64,000 nt of DNA from Scytalidium lignicola (Eukaryota; Ascomycota; Leotiomycetes): contig NCSJ02000077.1 of the NCBI GenBank assembly GCA_002812745.2, positions 62,001-126,000 on the forward strand, written 5' to 3'. The notes below the pieces were generated by a model, which saw only the letters and a program-made list of their open reading frames with translations, was not told where the DNA came from and made no database searches. Made by a program: the position numbers and the translations under genes. Within the stretch, counting starts at the first letter, position 1; the number at the start of each line of letters is the position of its first letter. Shown here piece after piece: positions 47,675 to 59,611 of this stretch.

Positions 47675-48335
47675 AGCTTCAGGTTCGTCGGGCAATCACC
47701 TCTGCTTCTGACAGCCATTCGGGTTCAGGAACTTCAACATTTCTTTCTTCCTCCTCTAGTTAGGAAGCAGACCTATTGATGGAGCGGGTTTCGTGTAAAA
47801 GCAATTCACAGCGGGTCTCGAATTTCAGTTCATAATTCGATTCGATCACATCTGCTAATGCGGATAATTTCACTATGGCGATAACCTAGATGCTAAGGGT
47901 TGTCTGTTTTATGAGCCTCTTTTTACGGCTCGTTTGTGTCGGTGGACCGGCTATGATTTTTCCCTTTTCCTTCTTCTTTTTGTGGGGGTTTCCATCGGTC
48001 AAAAAGATGTACCTGTCCTTACAGATAATACCTCAATTCAAAGTCCTGAACCCGAAAAGAGGGCTGCTCATCTCATAATTGGTTATGATGCTTCTCCAAC
48101 AGTGATTCGAGTAGTCCCGGGACTTGTGGGGGGAGGTTTCAAAGAATCGACGCATCTTAGAACGAAACACCTAATTATTTAGCCAATGCTGCTTCGTTGT
48201 ACTAAACCTTGTAGTTCTAGCAGGTGCCATAAGATAGCCCCAAATGTGTTAGTCACAATTCATGGGCAGCATATCCAGCGTGCCTAAGTTTGAAAACCCG
48301 TATTGATACAGTGCTATATCCATACCTCTAATACA
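47675..48335. other. Intergenic between convergent genes
   Basis: No gene seen; holds the 3' regions of the pheromone and PRE10 genes. Confidence 0.4.
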
Positions 48336-49366
48336 TTAATCCTCCATCTTATCATCCTCCTTCCCGTCTTCCTCATCATCCTCAGCCTCTAGTGATTTTT
48401 TCGCTAATCTCTCAGCCTCCTCAAGCATCTCCTTTGGTACCTCTTGATGTCTTCCTTTTGTAGGACCATCTAGCCCACTAATCCACGTCATCTCAAGCTC
48501 AAACTCCTTGTCTTTGTTATCATCATGTGCAACATATATAATCCTCGCAGCCTCCTTCACGGCATCCTCAAGACTTAAAGTTTCATCAGATAAATTCAGC
48601 TTCTCGAGCTCAGCCTTAGCTGTCTGCCTTCCCTTGCCTGTGGCAGCACCATAGTAGCCCCAATATAATCCACTAGGCTCAATCATATACAGCTTTGGAC
48701 CGCCATATTTCTTTCCCTCGACCTTACCTCCTGATCCAATCGACGGTCCGGTGCCTACCTGCCCGTCGACAGGTTGCTCTTCTACTGGGTCAAAGCCTCC
48801 TACAATTGCAGTGATACCGAATGGCCGGACTGATGAATAAAGGGTATATGCCTGAAGGTATCCACCCATACGGTTTGCTAGATCGCCAGTTGTGATAGGC
48901 GTCTTGTAGACCTGGCGCCAGTTCTGAGCCTCGTCGCGCGCACGAGAGACAAAGTGTCTTCCGTCAGGTACTAGTCCAGATGATACCTATAGCGAAGTTA
49001 GAAAACCAGCAGACCAATATAAAATTTTGCGTTTTCCTGCGAAAGATAGGAGGATACGTACTGCACCCATATGTCTATCGACTGTAGCAATGCGTTTGTT
49101 GGCTCCAGACTTGAGCAATTTGCTGGTTATAATCTTCTCAACTGCCAAAACAACGCCGTCCTTACACCGAATACCGATGGACGTGCCTCCATTCTCGACT
49201 GCTTTTACTGCATATTCAACCTGAAAGTTTCTTCCGTCGGGAGAGAAAACGGAATTCGTAAGATCGTATCCTGTACCTATTGAGGTCTGACAAAAGAAGT
49301 AATTAGATTATAGTGATCTACTTTTGACCTCAAATAAAGCTCGGGCAAGCTGGCAGGACTCACCAT
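48336..49366 (-). CDS. PRE10: 20S proteasome alpha-type subunit (alpha 7, Pre10/PSMA3)
   Basis: Structural alpha-ring subunit of the 20S proteasome. Exons on the minus strand: 49366-49364 (just the ATG), 49286-49062, 48986-48336; spliced 879 nt, 292 aa. Joining gives [20 protein letters not shown], then [20 protein letters not shown], the proteasome alpha signature. It continues [20 protein letters not shown], spliced to [20 protein letters not shown], and [19 protein letters not shown]. The C-terminus is very acidic ([16 protein letters not shown]), typical of this subunit. The first coding exon holds only the start codon, followed by a clear GTGAGT donor. Confidence 0.96.
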
Positions 49367-50837
49367 GATGTCTGTCTAGTAAGTTAAAGAGTGAACAGTT
49401 GCGGGACGGAGGATGAAAGAGTATTGTGGATGATTAGGGAAGCTCTAGATTGAGCTCTCTCCATACACTGATTGAAGCTCCAGGCACCATGAAGCACGCG
49501 TATCGATTTAGCGTCATTTTAACTTCTGCCTTAGGCCACAACTCCGAAGGCTTCAGAATTCCATGACGAATTTATCCGGTTTAGAATTTATTATCACGGG
49601 AATCTTAAAGATTTAAAGCTGTAAATTGAGGTACATATATATTGTTGCTGCTGTAATATAGCAGGCCGACATATCTGATTTTACGATCGGGATTGTTGAA
49701 GAGTTACCTCATTACTCACATGGGTGTATTCCTCTAGATTAAGCCAACAAGTCTACTGTACATCCAACACTTTTGAGATCCTGTTCCTCATGCACATAGA
49801 ACCTATGTCGGGGCATTTCTATTCCTGGAGAATATCATCACATAGCCTTGCCTGGTGTCAAGGTTTTGTATATGGTCCGGCTGGAACATATATCTATCAC
49901 GGAAACTGTTGATGACGATTCAGAGGACAAATCAGCTTTGGAGACCTGAGTAATTTGAAAATTGTTCCATCTTTGCAGGTAGTATTAACAAAGTATTGTA
50001 GACATAATCGATGAAGAATAATACTGTAATGCCCTGGAAAATGTTGCCACCTTCCCATGGATAATTAGTTCTCACACAGCCTTCTGTAGCATGTTGTCTG
50101 AATGTAAGCTTTTCATGGCTTTGCTTGTTATCGGGTACCCACGAAATAGCTCGTAGGTCAGACGCCCCTGCGTGTCCAACAGTTATTGGATAGAAACCAG
50201 GCTCTAAGACAACTGGGCAATAGGCTTCGTTTCACCTTCTGTCGGTGAAGCCACCGACATTGGGCAGACCTCAAGCCACTAGTGAGGGGTACGTATCACC
50301 CTCATTTCTCCGATCCTCTTCCTCTAAACCTCCTCCTTTTCTACCCAACGTCAACAACAATATTATCTTATTATACTTCATTTACGCAACTCCTGCATCT
50401 AGGTGCTGGCTGGCCTTTCCTTTTTGGTATCCACCCTTGGACTCCCCTGGATTCCGTCGTTCTCTCTTGGTCCCACATTCTGGATCTGGTTCCACCCTCG
50501 AGGACTCCGGTTTTCGTTTTTTCACTCATAACCTCAAGTACATACTCCATAGCATAGTGAATATAAAGCAAACAAACAAATTTTTTACCTTTGTCCCCAA
50601 GTCTGCTCCGCTTTGTCGCAATTTGTCTGCATATTTGCATACGTCTGACCATAGGCTGCCTCAAGTCTTATTCCTGGCTTTTATTTCAGTGCGTCAGGCA
50701 GACCATCCTGTTCTCAGAAGCAGATCATACAAGCTTCTTGATCATATTTGGCAGCGAGGTTTGCTGCTTTCCTTTCTTTGTATCAGGTAGCTAACCATTG
50801 CCGAGCAGTTATAAAATATCCCTAATATTCGCCCACA
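49367..50837. other. Intergenic, 1.5 kb
   Basis: No gene. It is pyrimidine-rich at 50290-50540 and probably contains the long 5' leader of the following gene. Overlapping plus-strand frames at 50245-50790 lack domain content. Confidence 0.4.
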
Positions 50838-51698
50838 ATGGCTATGCAGGAGGATCTAGCGACCCTCTTCTCCCGAAATCTTTCCCTCCACAACCCCCCA
50901 CAAGTTGCTCCTGTTGAACAGGTCGCAGATACTTCCTCGCAGATGACCTATCCGATCTCCCAACACTATCACCATTCTGCACATATAGCTAAACAGGCAT
51001 CTCGCTCAACTTCTGAACCACCACAGACCGATCAGCTTACGACAGAGATTATACTGTCAAGACACGGTGTAGATGCAGCAACATTATTCCCCTCACAGAT
51101 CGAACTGTTCAGGTCAGCTGAGCCTGGACAACAGATGCGTCTCATTGAGCTGTGGCGTATATCTCCCCCAAACTATGGTGGCCATGCCTTGGCACAAGAC
51201 CTAGGATCATGGCCTGCCACTAGCCTTGTGCATGAAGAAGAGATGGCTAAGCTCAGGTATGAGAGACAAATACTGCAAGAACGAATGGCTCAAACAGGAA
51301 GTCATCAGAATCCCCTTGACAGCAGTGATGATGCAATGAGTGATGAGAGCACTAACGGCCCTCTAACACCTATTCAAGGTGGCGATGGAAGATGGAATGC
51401 AGCAGATGCAGAGCCATATATGTGCTCAGGATATGAGTTGCTCGCTCGACGTGAGTACGAGCTATCTGCCCTGCCAGCCAGGGATATCTATTCACACTTC
51501 GGTACCTCTGTAGGGGGTCCGTCCTACAAGACAGCTACAGATCCAGTTTATAAAGAGCACACCACAACAGATTGGCAGAATCGTATGTTGCAACAGCAGG
51601 AAGCTATGGAGAACCAATACGGTTCATACGAACATCATATTCAGAATCAGGTTGTTATGAGTGCTGGATTCGGTGGTCATGATGAAGATATGTTGTAA
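50838..51698 (+). CDS. Conserved-looking fungal protein of unknown function
   Basis: Single-exon frame of 286 aa, ATG 50838. Disordered Gln/His/Ser-rich N-terminus; then a compact, probably conserved region (EIILSRHGVDAATLFPSQIE, RLIELWRISPP, HEEEMAKLRYERQ) with a short helix; then an acidic, Met/Gln-rich C-terminus. A long pyrimidine-rich 5' region suggests a regulated leader. The LxRHGVD..LFPSQ..LF..A core resembles a family I have met in other ascomycetes, but no function is known to me. Confidence 0.75.
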   Translation: MAMQEDLATLFSRNLSLHNPPQVAPVEQVADTSSQMTYPISQHYHHSAHIAKQASRSTSEPPQTDQLTTEIILSRHGVDAATLFPSQIELFRSAEPGQQMRLIELWRISPPNYGGHALAQDLGSWPATSLVHEEEMAKLRYERQILQERMAQTGSHQNPLDSSDDAMSDESTNGPLTPIQGGDGRWNAADAEPYMCSGYELLARREYELSALPARDIYSHFGTSVGGPSYKTATDPVYKEHTTTDWQNRMLQQQEAMENQYGSYEHHIQNQVVMSAGFGGHDEDML

Positions 51699-52750
51699 AT
51701 AAAACATCATGTCAATAGTTTCTTTAGAGTTAGTTTTGAGTTTTTCTCCTCTCATGGCTAGGGGATAAGATTGTTGTATTCGGCGTGATATTGGTGGCAT
51801 TTGGCGGATTGATTAGTTCTGGGATGAGATTTTAGGTTGGGCAGCTACTCTCTTCTTCATCATTCGTTGAACTCATTATCTATGTTGTGTGGATGAGGCG
51901 TTTGATTCTCAAACTATGTACTTTCTTTTTGTGGTCGTACCTAATTCTGTGAGGTTTGTAAGGTACGTTCAAACCCATCCCCGAATTCCCCCTCCTCCTT
52001 TCTTCAATGCAGAAAAACATAGTCACGCGGTACGTAGCCCCCTTACATATCCCCAACCCAATTTCCTTTCGTTTGAAAGGTTATCAAGGATAAACATGAC
52101 AATGACAGTTTACATGGTTCTTTCATGCTAAAAAATGTCTATAAGGTGAAGTTGGTGTGAAGTTGGAGGCCTACTTTCATTGCTACTCGTTAATATGAAA
52201 GTATTGTTAGCTCATTCGATATACCCAATATATATATCCCATTTCAGTTTCCAATGAAAGATTAAACTCCTCAATTATTCTGTTAATAGTCTTATGGTTC
52301 ACTTGTGAAATTGTTAGGGATGGGGCTGTTACTATCTCGCCTAAGCAGTAAATTAGACAAAAACAGTTATAGTTTTTTTATCAGTTTGTCTTTAAGATTA
52401 TTAAGATTATTTAAAACCTACACGCTTTCTTTTCAAATTGAGCCTTTTGTTTCTTTGCGTAACTATTTATTCTGATGATTTACGGACGTATAATTATCTC
52501 TTAATGACTATTGATGCATATTTTTGGTCCGTGCGCTTCGTCCGACAAGGCTGAGACCTCTGAATCACTTCCTGAGCCTCGTTTGTTTTCAAGTTTCACT
52601 GATCATCTAACTCAGAGCTATAGGCAGCATATATGTGTTCACGAACTTAGAAATCACCTCGAAATCTGCCGGTGGTTCTTGATACATTGATTAACCTATC
52701 GCTAGTGAATATATCAAATTTCTACCCCAGAATAGTCTTTAGTTGAGCAC
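51699..52750. other. Intergenic, AT-rich, 1 kb
   Basis: No gene seen; it precedes MSH4. Confidence 0.4.
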
Positions 52751-55743
52751 ATGGAATCAATCCCCAGACCTTCAACTTCTTACAGCTCTGCAACTACCTA
52801 CTATCAAAACCGATCATCTGCATTTACTTCTCTGCAATATGGCCGCCGTTCAGCTGCACCTACGCGTTCTTGTACGGGTAGGAGATCTCGCGCAAGCTCG
52901 ACAATAGGAGGTGGCGAGTCTCAACAGATTATTTGTGCTCTAAGTGAAAGCCGTGGTGTTTCTCCAACTGTCGGGTTGGCGTTTGTTAACATTTCTACGG
53001 GTGAAGCTGTGCTCAGTCAAATCTGTGATAATCAATTTTATGTCAGAACGCTTAACAAGCTTGAGGTTTTTGAGCCTACTGAAATCCTGCTGGTCTCTGG
53101 GTCTGATCAGCCAAATACCAAGACGAAAATATATCAAATTATAAAAAGCAATATTATTGGCAGTAAATTAGTTCTCGCAGATCGTAAGCATTGGTCAGAA
53201 TCTACAGGTCTAGAGTACATCCAGCAACTCGCCTTCCTAGAGGATATTGAAGCAATCAAGGTTGCTATAGAAGGACACTACTTCGCTACCTGTTGCTTTG
53301 CTGCTGTAGGTTGAATATGGATTTATTTTTGCTTATCTATTTCTTATGAGAATAATTTCAGGTTCTCAAATATATCGATCTGAAGATGTCCTTAACTTTT
53401 GCTTTCCATTCTCTGCGGATCAAATATCAACCATCTGAAGGAACAATGATGATTGATATTTCCACCATTCGATCATTAGAACTTATCAAAAACCTCAGGA
53501 ATCCAAAATCAACAGATTGTCTGTTTGGTCTTATGAACGAAACTCTAACACCAATGGGCTCTAGACTCCTGCGGAGTTGCATTCTCCAACCATCTACCCA
53601 AGGGGATGTGATTGCTCAACGATACGATGCCCTTGAAGAGATATCTTTAAATGAAGAAATGTTTCTCCAGATAAGACAAGGTTGTATCTAGCATGAAATA
53701 CTTATTCGATCTGCTAACTCTTTCTACTAGCTTTGCGTTCGTTTCCAGATGTTGAAAAACTATTGACCGATGTATAAAGGTACTCATCAAATGTGTCTTT
53801 TGCAATAGTAACGTTCCTTAGGTCATTGTTATTCCTACCAATCCGGACATGCGATATGCAGAACAATCTATCAACCAGATCCTTAAACTGAAGTCGTATG
53901 TCCACTCTACCGCACCTATACACGATGCTTTGGCTGGTGTTAGGTCAGAGCTTCTCGTGACGGTTCGAGAAAACTGCCGCCCTCAGTACGTTGCTCCAAC
54001 TATAGGACTAATCAGCGAAGTCATCAATGAGGACGTTACATTTCAACGAACGCCATTAGATTTACGAAATCAGAGAACATATGCCGTTAAAGTAGGTGAA
54101 ATCCTTCAATACATATGCGAAGGCCTTTAAACTAAATTCGTCAGTCTGGTGTTAACGGTCTTCTTGATGTTGCCCGGCAAACATTTAAAGAGGCAACTGA
54201 AGATGTCCATCAGCACATCACGGACATCAATCGTACGTAAACATCCATTTCCCCAGATTCAGTCAGAGGCTGATATAGCTATATAAAGAGAAATATAATA
54301 TGCTAGCAGAAACAAAATTTGACAACTCACGCCGTTATTACCTTAGGGTTGCAGAATCTGAATTCATCGATAGACAACTTCCGGATATTCTTATAAACAG
54401 ATTTCGTAAGAAGGGTTACATTGAGTGTCAAACTCTTGACCTAGTGAAACTTAACCAACGGATTGAAGATTCACATCAGGAAGTGGTTCTTATGAGCGAT
54501 AAGACTATACAAGAACTATTAGATAACATACGCGGCGAGATTCCACGTTTATTCAGGATTTGTGAGAGTATTGCTATGCTTGATATGATGGCAGGATTTG
54601 TTCAAATAGCTACTACGCATGACTATGTCAGACCGGAGATAACCAATTGTGTAGCAATTAAAGCTGGTAGACATCCTATTAGAGAAAAGGTATGTAACAG
54701 CTAAGCAAGCTTCGTTGATAAAATGCTCTGCTCAATTATATTTAGATCCACCGCGAGAAATTTGTGCCAAATGATGTATATGCCACTCAGCAGTCCCGTT
54801 TTCAAATAATCACGGGATGTAATATGAGTGGCAAAAGTACTTATATTCGGTCAATCGCCCTTATGACTGTAATGGCACAGGTTGGGTGTTTTGTACCGGC
54901 TCAGTATGCATCATTTCGGATCATTCATCAGCTATTTGCGAGAGTATCAATGGATGATAGCATTGAAGCTAATGTCTCAACATTTGCCTCAGAGATGAGG
55001 GAGACAGCTTTTATCCTAAGGTTAGATCATCTACTAAAATACAATATTAATGTTTATACATTCTAATACTAAATAACAGAAATATTGACAGCAAGAGTCT
55101 AGCCATCATTGATGAGCTAGGACGAGGAACTAGTACCCGTGATGGGCTTGCTATTGCCCTAAGTATTGCAGAAGCCCTAGTAGAAAGCAAGGCACTCATA
55201 TGGTTTGCGACTCATTTTCGTGAGCTAGGTATGGATGAAAGCCCTTGATTGAACTTCTAATAGCTGATTAATTTTCAAATAGCTCAGATCCTTGGTGAAC
55301 GGCCGGGAGTTGTGAACCTGCATCTTACCGTTGATATGAGCGACCAAACTAAAATCGCAATGTTGTACAAGATAGGGCAAGGCTTTGCTCAAGACAATCA
55401 TTATGGACTAGCTCTTGCAAAGGTAGTTGCACTACCACAAGGGGTGTTAGGAGTTGCTGAGAAAGTTATTACGACCTTGGAAACACAGATTCTAGCAAAG
55501 AAGCGATCCTCGAAGGCATTCGCCCTTGCCAAGAGGAGAAAATTGGTTCTTGGTTTAAAGGAGTCTCTAAAACAGGCATATGAAAGTCCAATGCAAGGCA
55601 CAGCGTTGCGGAATTGGCTACGTCGACTACAGTCCGAATTTGTCTTCCGAATGGAGCAGATTGAGAATGAGGTTGCGGAATCGAGCCAACAAGATGAGAT
55701 AAGTAATGGTGAAGAATCTAGCACCACTATGGACGACAATTAA
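52751..55743 (+). CDS. MSH4: Meiotic MutS homologue Msh4
   Basis: Works with Msh5 as a clamp that stabilises meiotic crossover intermediates; it lacks the mismatch-recognition domain of other MutS proteins. Nine exons; introns at 53306-53361, 53681-53730, 53772-53821, 54092-54144, 54233-54306, 54690-54745, 55021-55079 and 55229-55282; spliced 2541 nt, 846 aa. MutS core domains are followed by the ATPase. Walker A is [10 protein letters not shown] (~576), then [17 protein letters not shown], Walker [17 protein letters not shown] and the His switch WFATHFREL. The acceptor at 55079, not the later CAG, restores [15 protein letters not shown]. The N-terminus begins with a Ser/Tyr/Arg-rich region and [20 protein letters not shown], typical of Msh4. 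Confidence 0.96.
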
Positions 55744-56172
55744 AGGAAAATCTGGACTCCTGAGGGCATATGCAGATTCATCGTTTCAACCACCATCTAC
55801 ATTTGGCTAGATCCTCACTCTAAAAGAGCTTTGGAGCTATGCATCGCCGTGAGATAATTTTATTTTCTTCGCTGAAACTTGGCATTGTAAAACTGTACAA
55901 TATATCACAGACATACAAAGACATGGAAAGAAAAGAGCCTGGCTATCATAGCTAATGCAAATATAATCAAAATCCCTAGCTCAAGAACCAGCAGATCTGC
56001 AGTTTTCAGAGCAACGCCAATAACTCGCACTAAATGGTATCATCTTCCTCATCCTACTACATTGATATAACTTAAACGCCGGCTAGATGATGCTAAAAAC
56101 CAAAACAAAGATAATAATGAAGGATTATCAGGGGCGCAACCAAAAGGTTCGAGCATATGATCCCCCAGTTAC
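55744..56172. other. Intergenic between convergent genes
   Basis: 430 bp, no gene seen. Confidence 0.4.
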
Positions 56173-56903
56173 TTAACTCCTCCGATAATATTCCCTCCTC
56201 CTTCCTCCATCCTCAACAACGATCCTCGTACTTTCCACCAATCGGCCAGAAGACTTGGGATTAGTCTCCTTTATAACGACGGTGCTCCTCCTTGCACTCG
56301 GTCCCTCCTCGAGATAACGTGACTCCCTTGGCGAAGCTGATCCTGGGTAATGATAATCACCATACTCGCGCCTCTCTCGACTTCTACTCCCACTCTCATC
56401 TCTGAGCCTTTCTTTCGCCGCTAACACGATCTGCCTGTCTTGTTCGATAAACACATCGTCGCCGATTCGACTCGATCGACTTCCATGTCTGCTCCTTCTC
56501 TTGGAACCGTTTACGCTGATTCCGCTGGTCCTCGGACTAGCTCTTGTTTTGGGCACGCTCACGACTTCCACTCGGGAATTAGAACGAGAGGGCGCGGTGC
56601 GAATCACGCGCGGAGGAGTGACGGGACGGACGATAGGAGTGGATGGCGAGGGCGGATTAACATACTGCGCGGGCAGTGTTTGGGTGATGCGGGTTCTAGG
56701 ACTGGCTGGTGGAGGAGCGTAAACGATTTGCTGACGGGTGGTGGTTGTGCGCCGATTTGCGACAACATCATCGTCGTCGACTTCTTTAACTGGTTATTTG
56801 TTAGAAAAAAAAAGTTCCTTGGAGAAGTCCATGCATGTCCTCGAGAGACTAAAGGGGGTTGGGCGCTGATTTCTTCTCCCAACTTACTTCTGATAAGACA
56901 CAT
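56173..56903 (-). CDS. Basic Arg/Ser-rich protein with MCLIR start, unknown
   Basis: Two exons, 56903-56888 and 56789-56173 (98-bp intron, GTAAGT donor, CAG acceptor); spliced 633 nt, 210 aa. The tiny first exon encodes MCLIR and joins to IKEVDDDVVANRRTTTTRQQ. It then has a Pro-rich stretch, an Arg/Ser-rich stretch (SKRRSRHGSRSSRIG), and a basic C-terminus ending GGRRREYYRRS. I have seen the MCLIR + K/V-E-x-D/E-D-D-V-V opening in other ascomycete proteins, which supports the splice. No function is known to me. A reading that starts at codon 56607 would miss the first third. Confidence 0.72.
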
Positions 56904-57631
56904 TCTGAGCCCGAGTCCTCCCGGCGCAGCTTATTGTTCCTTTTAAAATTGGTCTTATAAAGCAGTAGCTGCTAAGATGGAAGTTTGGGCAGCAACGCTG
57001 GGGCCCTGAGGCTATCACTGGGTGATTTGCACTTCTGCTTACGGGCCCAAGCTGCGAACCATAGGCATATAAGATTACATGAGAGGATTGAAGGTTAGCT
57101 TGCGCGAGGTCTTAAACTTATGGAGTCGAAAGCAGAGATCCAGCAGAGTGGAAGCGCGGAAAGAGAGGCGCGGCGCAGCGCATGAACCACAGCGTGCGGC
57201 TGAAGAGGAATGGCGTTGTTCGGGGGGTCGCAAATCGCTAATGGCGGGGTCCCTGTGGGTGGGATCATGGGCCGCAGGGGGTGCAAGGAGTCTAAGAGCT
57301 ATTCTTAGCCTTATGGAATGGCGAGGCTGAGACTAACTCACCATGGCCACGAGTCTCGACCTCGATGATCACTTGACACAAAGAGTATACAACCAAGGAA
57401 GCGAAGAAGCGAGGAAGCGATAACTTATATTAGTATGAATTAGTAGACAAAGGCCCTGTTTCTCGTGGAAACAGGGATTGTTGCTAATTTTAGGGTGATA
57501 AAAACTCGGTTGCAGCCCTGTCTACCTCGGCTCAACAGTCAATCTCTCTTCTAATAATGTCCATCATTTCCAGCTTCTATTCATCCAGAAAACCCCGTAG
57601 TATTGGTACAGTACACCTGGGGACATTGACG
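56904..57631. other. Intergenic
   Basis: 730 bp; an 83-codon plus-strand frame at 57079-57330 has no domain and was not accepted. Confidence 0.4.
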
Positions 57632-59611
57632 TCAGGCAGTTGTTACTTGCTGGTCAGGATCGGCGAGTTTACTTGTGCATTGTTGTGCTTGGTCTGAAAC
57701 CTCAGCCAGCGGAGCATCAACCATTTCGATATCATTTTCAGCATCAATTTTTCGGACAGTTCCATCACAGACAACCTGCCACCTTGTCGCATCAACCTTT
57801 GAATCGGAGTCAAACTTCCACACTTTCGCAGACCCATTATTGCCAAATGCCCATACAGTTAGGTCGGAACTAGAATCAACCGCAAGTTCAACTAAGTCGT
57901 CCATCCTCCCGATCTCTTGGCCCTCAACCCTCATTGGCCATGTATTCCGGTGAGACGTTCTGTTATCTATCGTGTTGAGACGGTCATGAAGGACATGCTT
58001 TGGCCACCATTCTGGCCACGCGAAATATAAGCCCTCATCGCTCTTCCATGGCCCTTGATCGGCAGACAAAGCGTCTTCTGGCAAGGAAAAGATCCATATA
58101 GATTGCTTACTGCCCATCTCAAAACCTACCGCTATCCTAACACCGTGCTCTAAATTAGATCCAGCAACATATGTTATCGGCCGACCTGTCTTTTCCCCGC
58201 CCTGGAGTGAAACCTTTAGTAAAATTTTCGTAGGCCACGCTGCTGATACAACCATTCCTAGACAAAGAAGGTTTGTTGCGGGATCTATAAAAAGAACATG
58301 ACAGCTATCACTGAGAGGTACAACACGATAATGTCCCGAGTAATTGCTTATGTCTAAAGGGGGTTGGGCCGTTGTATTATTTTGAAAATTTATGAGGATT
58401 CGATAATACCCTCCAACGTCCTCAGGACCCTCCGGAGAAGTAGAGCAACGGAATTTTTCTGAGAACGAATTAAGTATTACCCTGTTTTTACAGCTACTAT
58501 CATATAATGCTGGCATTTTCTCTAGTCCGGCTGAGCAGCTGAGAAGGCTAAACAGCTTCCATAAAGTTGCGTTTGTTTTTAGTGCTAGGAAGAAGACGAA
58601 GCCACTTGGGGAGTTGAGTGAGAACCATCTGCGATGGGATTTCTTGGTACTAGTGTCAACCCAATGGAGTTCAACACCTTCAGCACTGCCAAACACAACA
58701 CAGCGTTTTTGAGGACAGAGATCGACAGATATAGGTGGATCTTCAGCCGAGCAAATATCACGATAAACTGAAGAAGCTCTTTTAGAAGGAACAGCTCTAG
58801 ATGCTCTCTGTGTGTTGTAATGGAGGTCATCTCTGTCAGAACTAGGATGCCTGTTTAATGGTGGGTGTTTGGATGAGCTTAAATCTGCCATTGTTGTGGT
58901 TATATCATAGACCAAAGCAACACGTCCATCCAGAAGAATAGCAATGCTTGAGTGACGGGAGGAAGATCTCATGCTGCAGGCTATGACTCTTTCGGGACAC
59001 TCAAAACTTTCGATTAGTTCCAAAGCACCGGGGAGAGTGACATTGCCGTGTGGGTTACGATCTTGATTCAGAATATAAATGTATACCAAACAGTGACTTG
59101 CAACCACTAGATATTTGCCACAACTACTAACAGTGAAGAAAATTTCCGGGGTAGTTGAGGTATTCTGATTTGCTAGGGATCGGAAGTCAATAGTGGAACA
59201 CTGGTGGAATTCCACCGTCCTTGATGTAGTGGTGCTTAAGATTGACGGTATATGTAGGCCATAGGCACTCGGATGAGGGCTAAACGCAAATTCTCGATCG
59301 ATGCGTCGACTCGTTCTCCACCAATTGATGGAAGAGGGTGTTTGGTCCCACTGGTAGTCATTAGATATGCTACTTGACCACCCTCCGTGCCTAAGCATTA
59401 TGCTCAGGATTGCTGGTTGTAAACTGATGCGGAACCATGATCGACTCACACGCCGCGCAGAGTTGAAGTCCGCAGGCGCAAGATAAAGGAAAATTTGCCA
59501 AACAATTTCTCTAGGAAGCATTAGTGCCAATGATCTCCTACGGCGGCGAAGAATGCGAGTTTCATCGGCGTGTTGCTCTGTATTAGAATATAAACCATTG
59601 CCGAAAGTCAT
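57632..59611 (-). CDS. F-box protein with propeller-like C-terminal region
   Basis: Single-exon frame from ATG 59611 (659 aa; the open frame starts 6 bp further up with TTG). Residues ~32-70 form an F-box (LPREIVWQIFLYLAPADFNS, then ARRVSRSWFR), the link to Skp1 in an SCF ubiquitin ligase. The rest shows repeated beta-strand patterns (FFTVSSCGKYLVVASHCLVY, IAILLDGRVALVYDI, LTVWAFGNNGSAKVWKFDSD), like irregular WD-type blades. The C-terminus is acidic. It is probably a substrate adaptor; the substrate is unknown. The first ~30 residues are Arg-rich. Confidence 0.82.
   Translation of the reverse strand: MTFGNGLYSNTEQHADETRILRRRRRSLALMLPREIVWQIFLYLAPADFNSARRVSRSWFRISLQPAILSIMLRHGGWSSSISNDYQWDQTPSSINWWRTSRRIDREFAFSPHPSAYGLHIPSILSTTTSRTVEFHQCSTIDFRSLANQNTSTTPEIFFTVSSCGKYLVVASHCLVYIYILNQDRNPHGNVTLPGALELIESFECPERVIACSMRSSSRHSSIAILLDGRVALVYDITTTMADLSSSKHPPLNRHPSSDRDDLHYNTQRASRAVPSKRASSVYRDICSAEDPPISVDLCPQKRCVVFGSAEGVELHWVDTSTKKSHRRWFSLNSPSGFVFFLALKTNATLWKLFSLLSCSAGLEKMPALYDSSCKNRVILNSFSEKFRCSTSPEGPEDVGGYYRILINFQNNTTAQPPLDISNYSGHYRVVPLSDSCHVLFIDPATNLLCLGMVVSAAWPTKILLKVSLQGGEKTGRPITYVAGSNLEHGVRIAVGFEMGSKQSIWIFSLPEDALSADQGPWKSDEGLYFAWPEWWPKHVLHDRLNTIDNRTSHRNTWPMRVEGQEIGRMDDLVELAVDSSSDLTVWAFGNNGSAKVWKFDSDSKVDATRWQVVCDGTVRKIDAENDIEMVDAPLAEVSDQAQQCTSKLADPDQQVTTA

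Noticed and set aside
50245..50790. 181-codon plus-strand frame
   Set aside because: Phe/Ser/Leu/Pro-rich translation of a pyrimidine-rich leader; looks like 5' UTR of the gene at 50838.
57079..57330. 83-codon frame, Arg/Glu-rich
   Set aside because: Too short, no domain, no conserved look.
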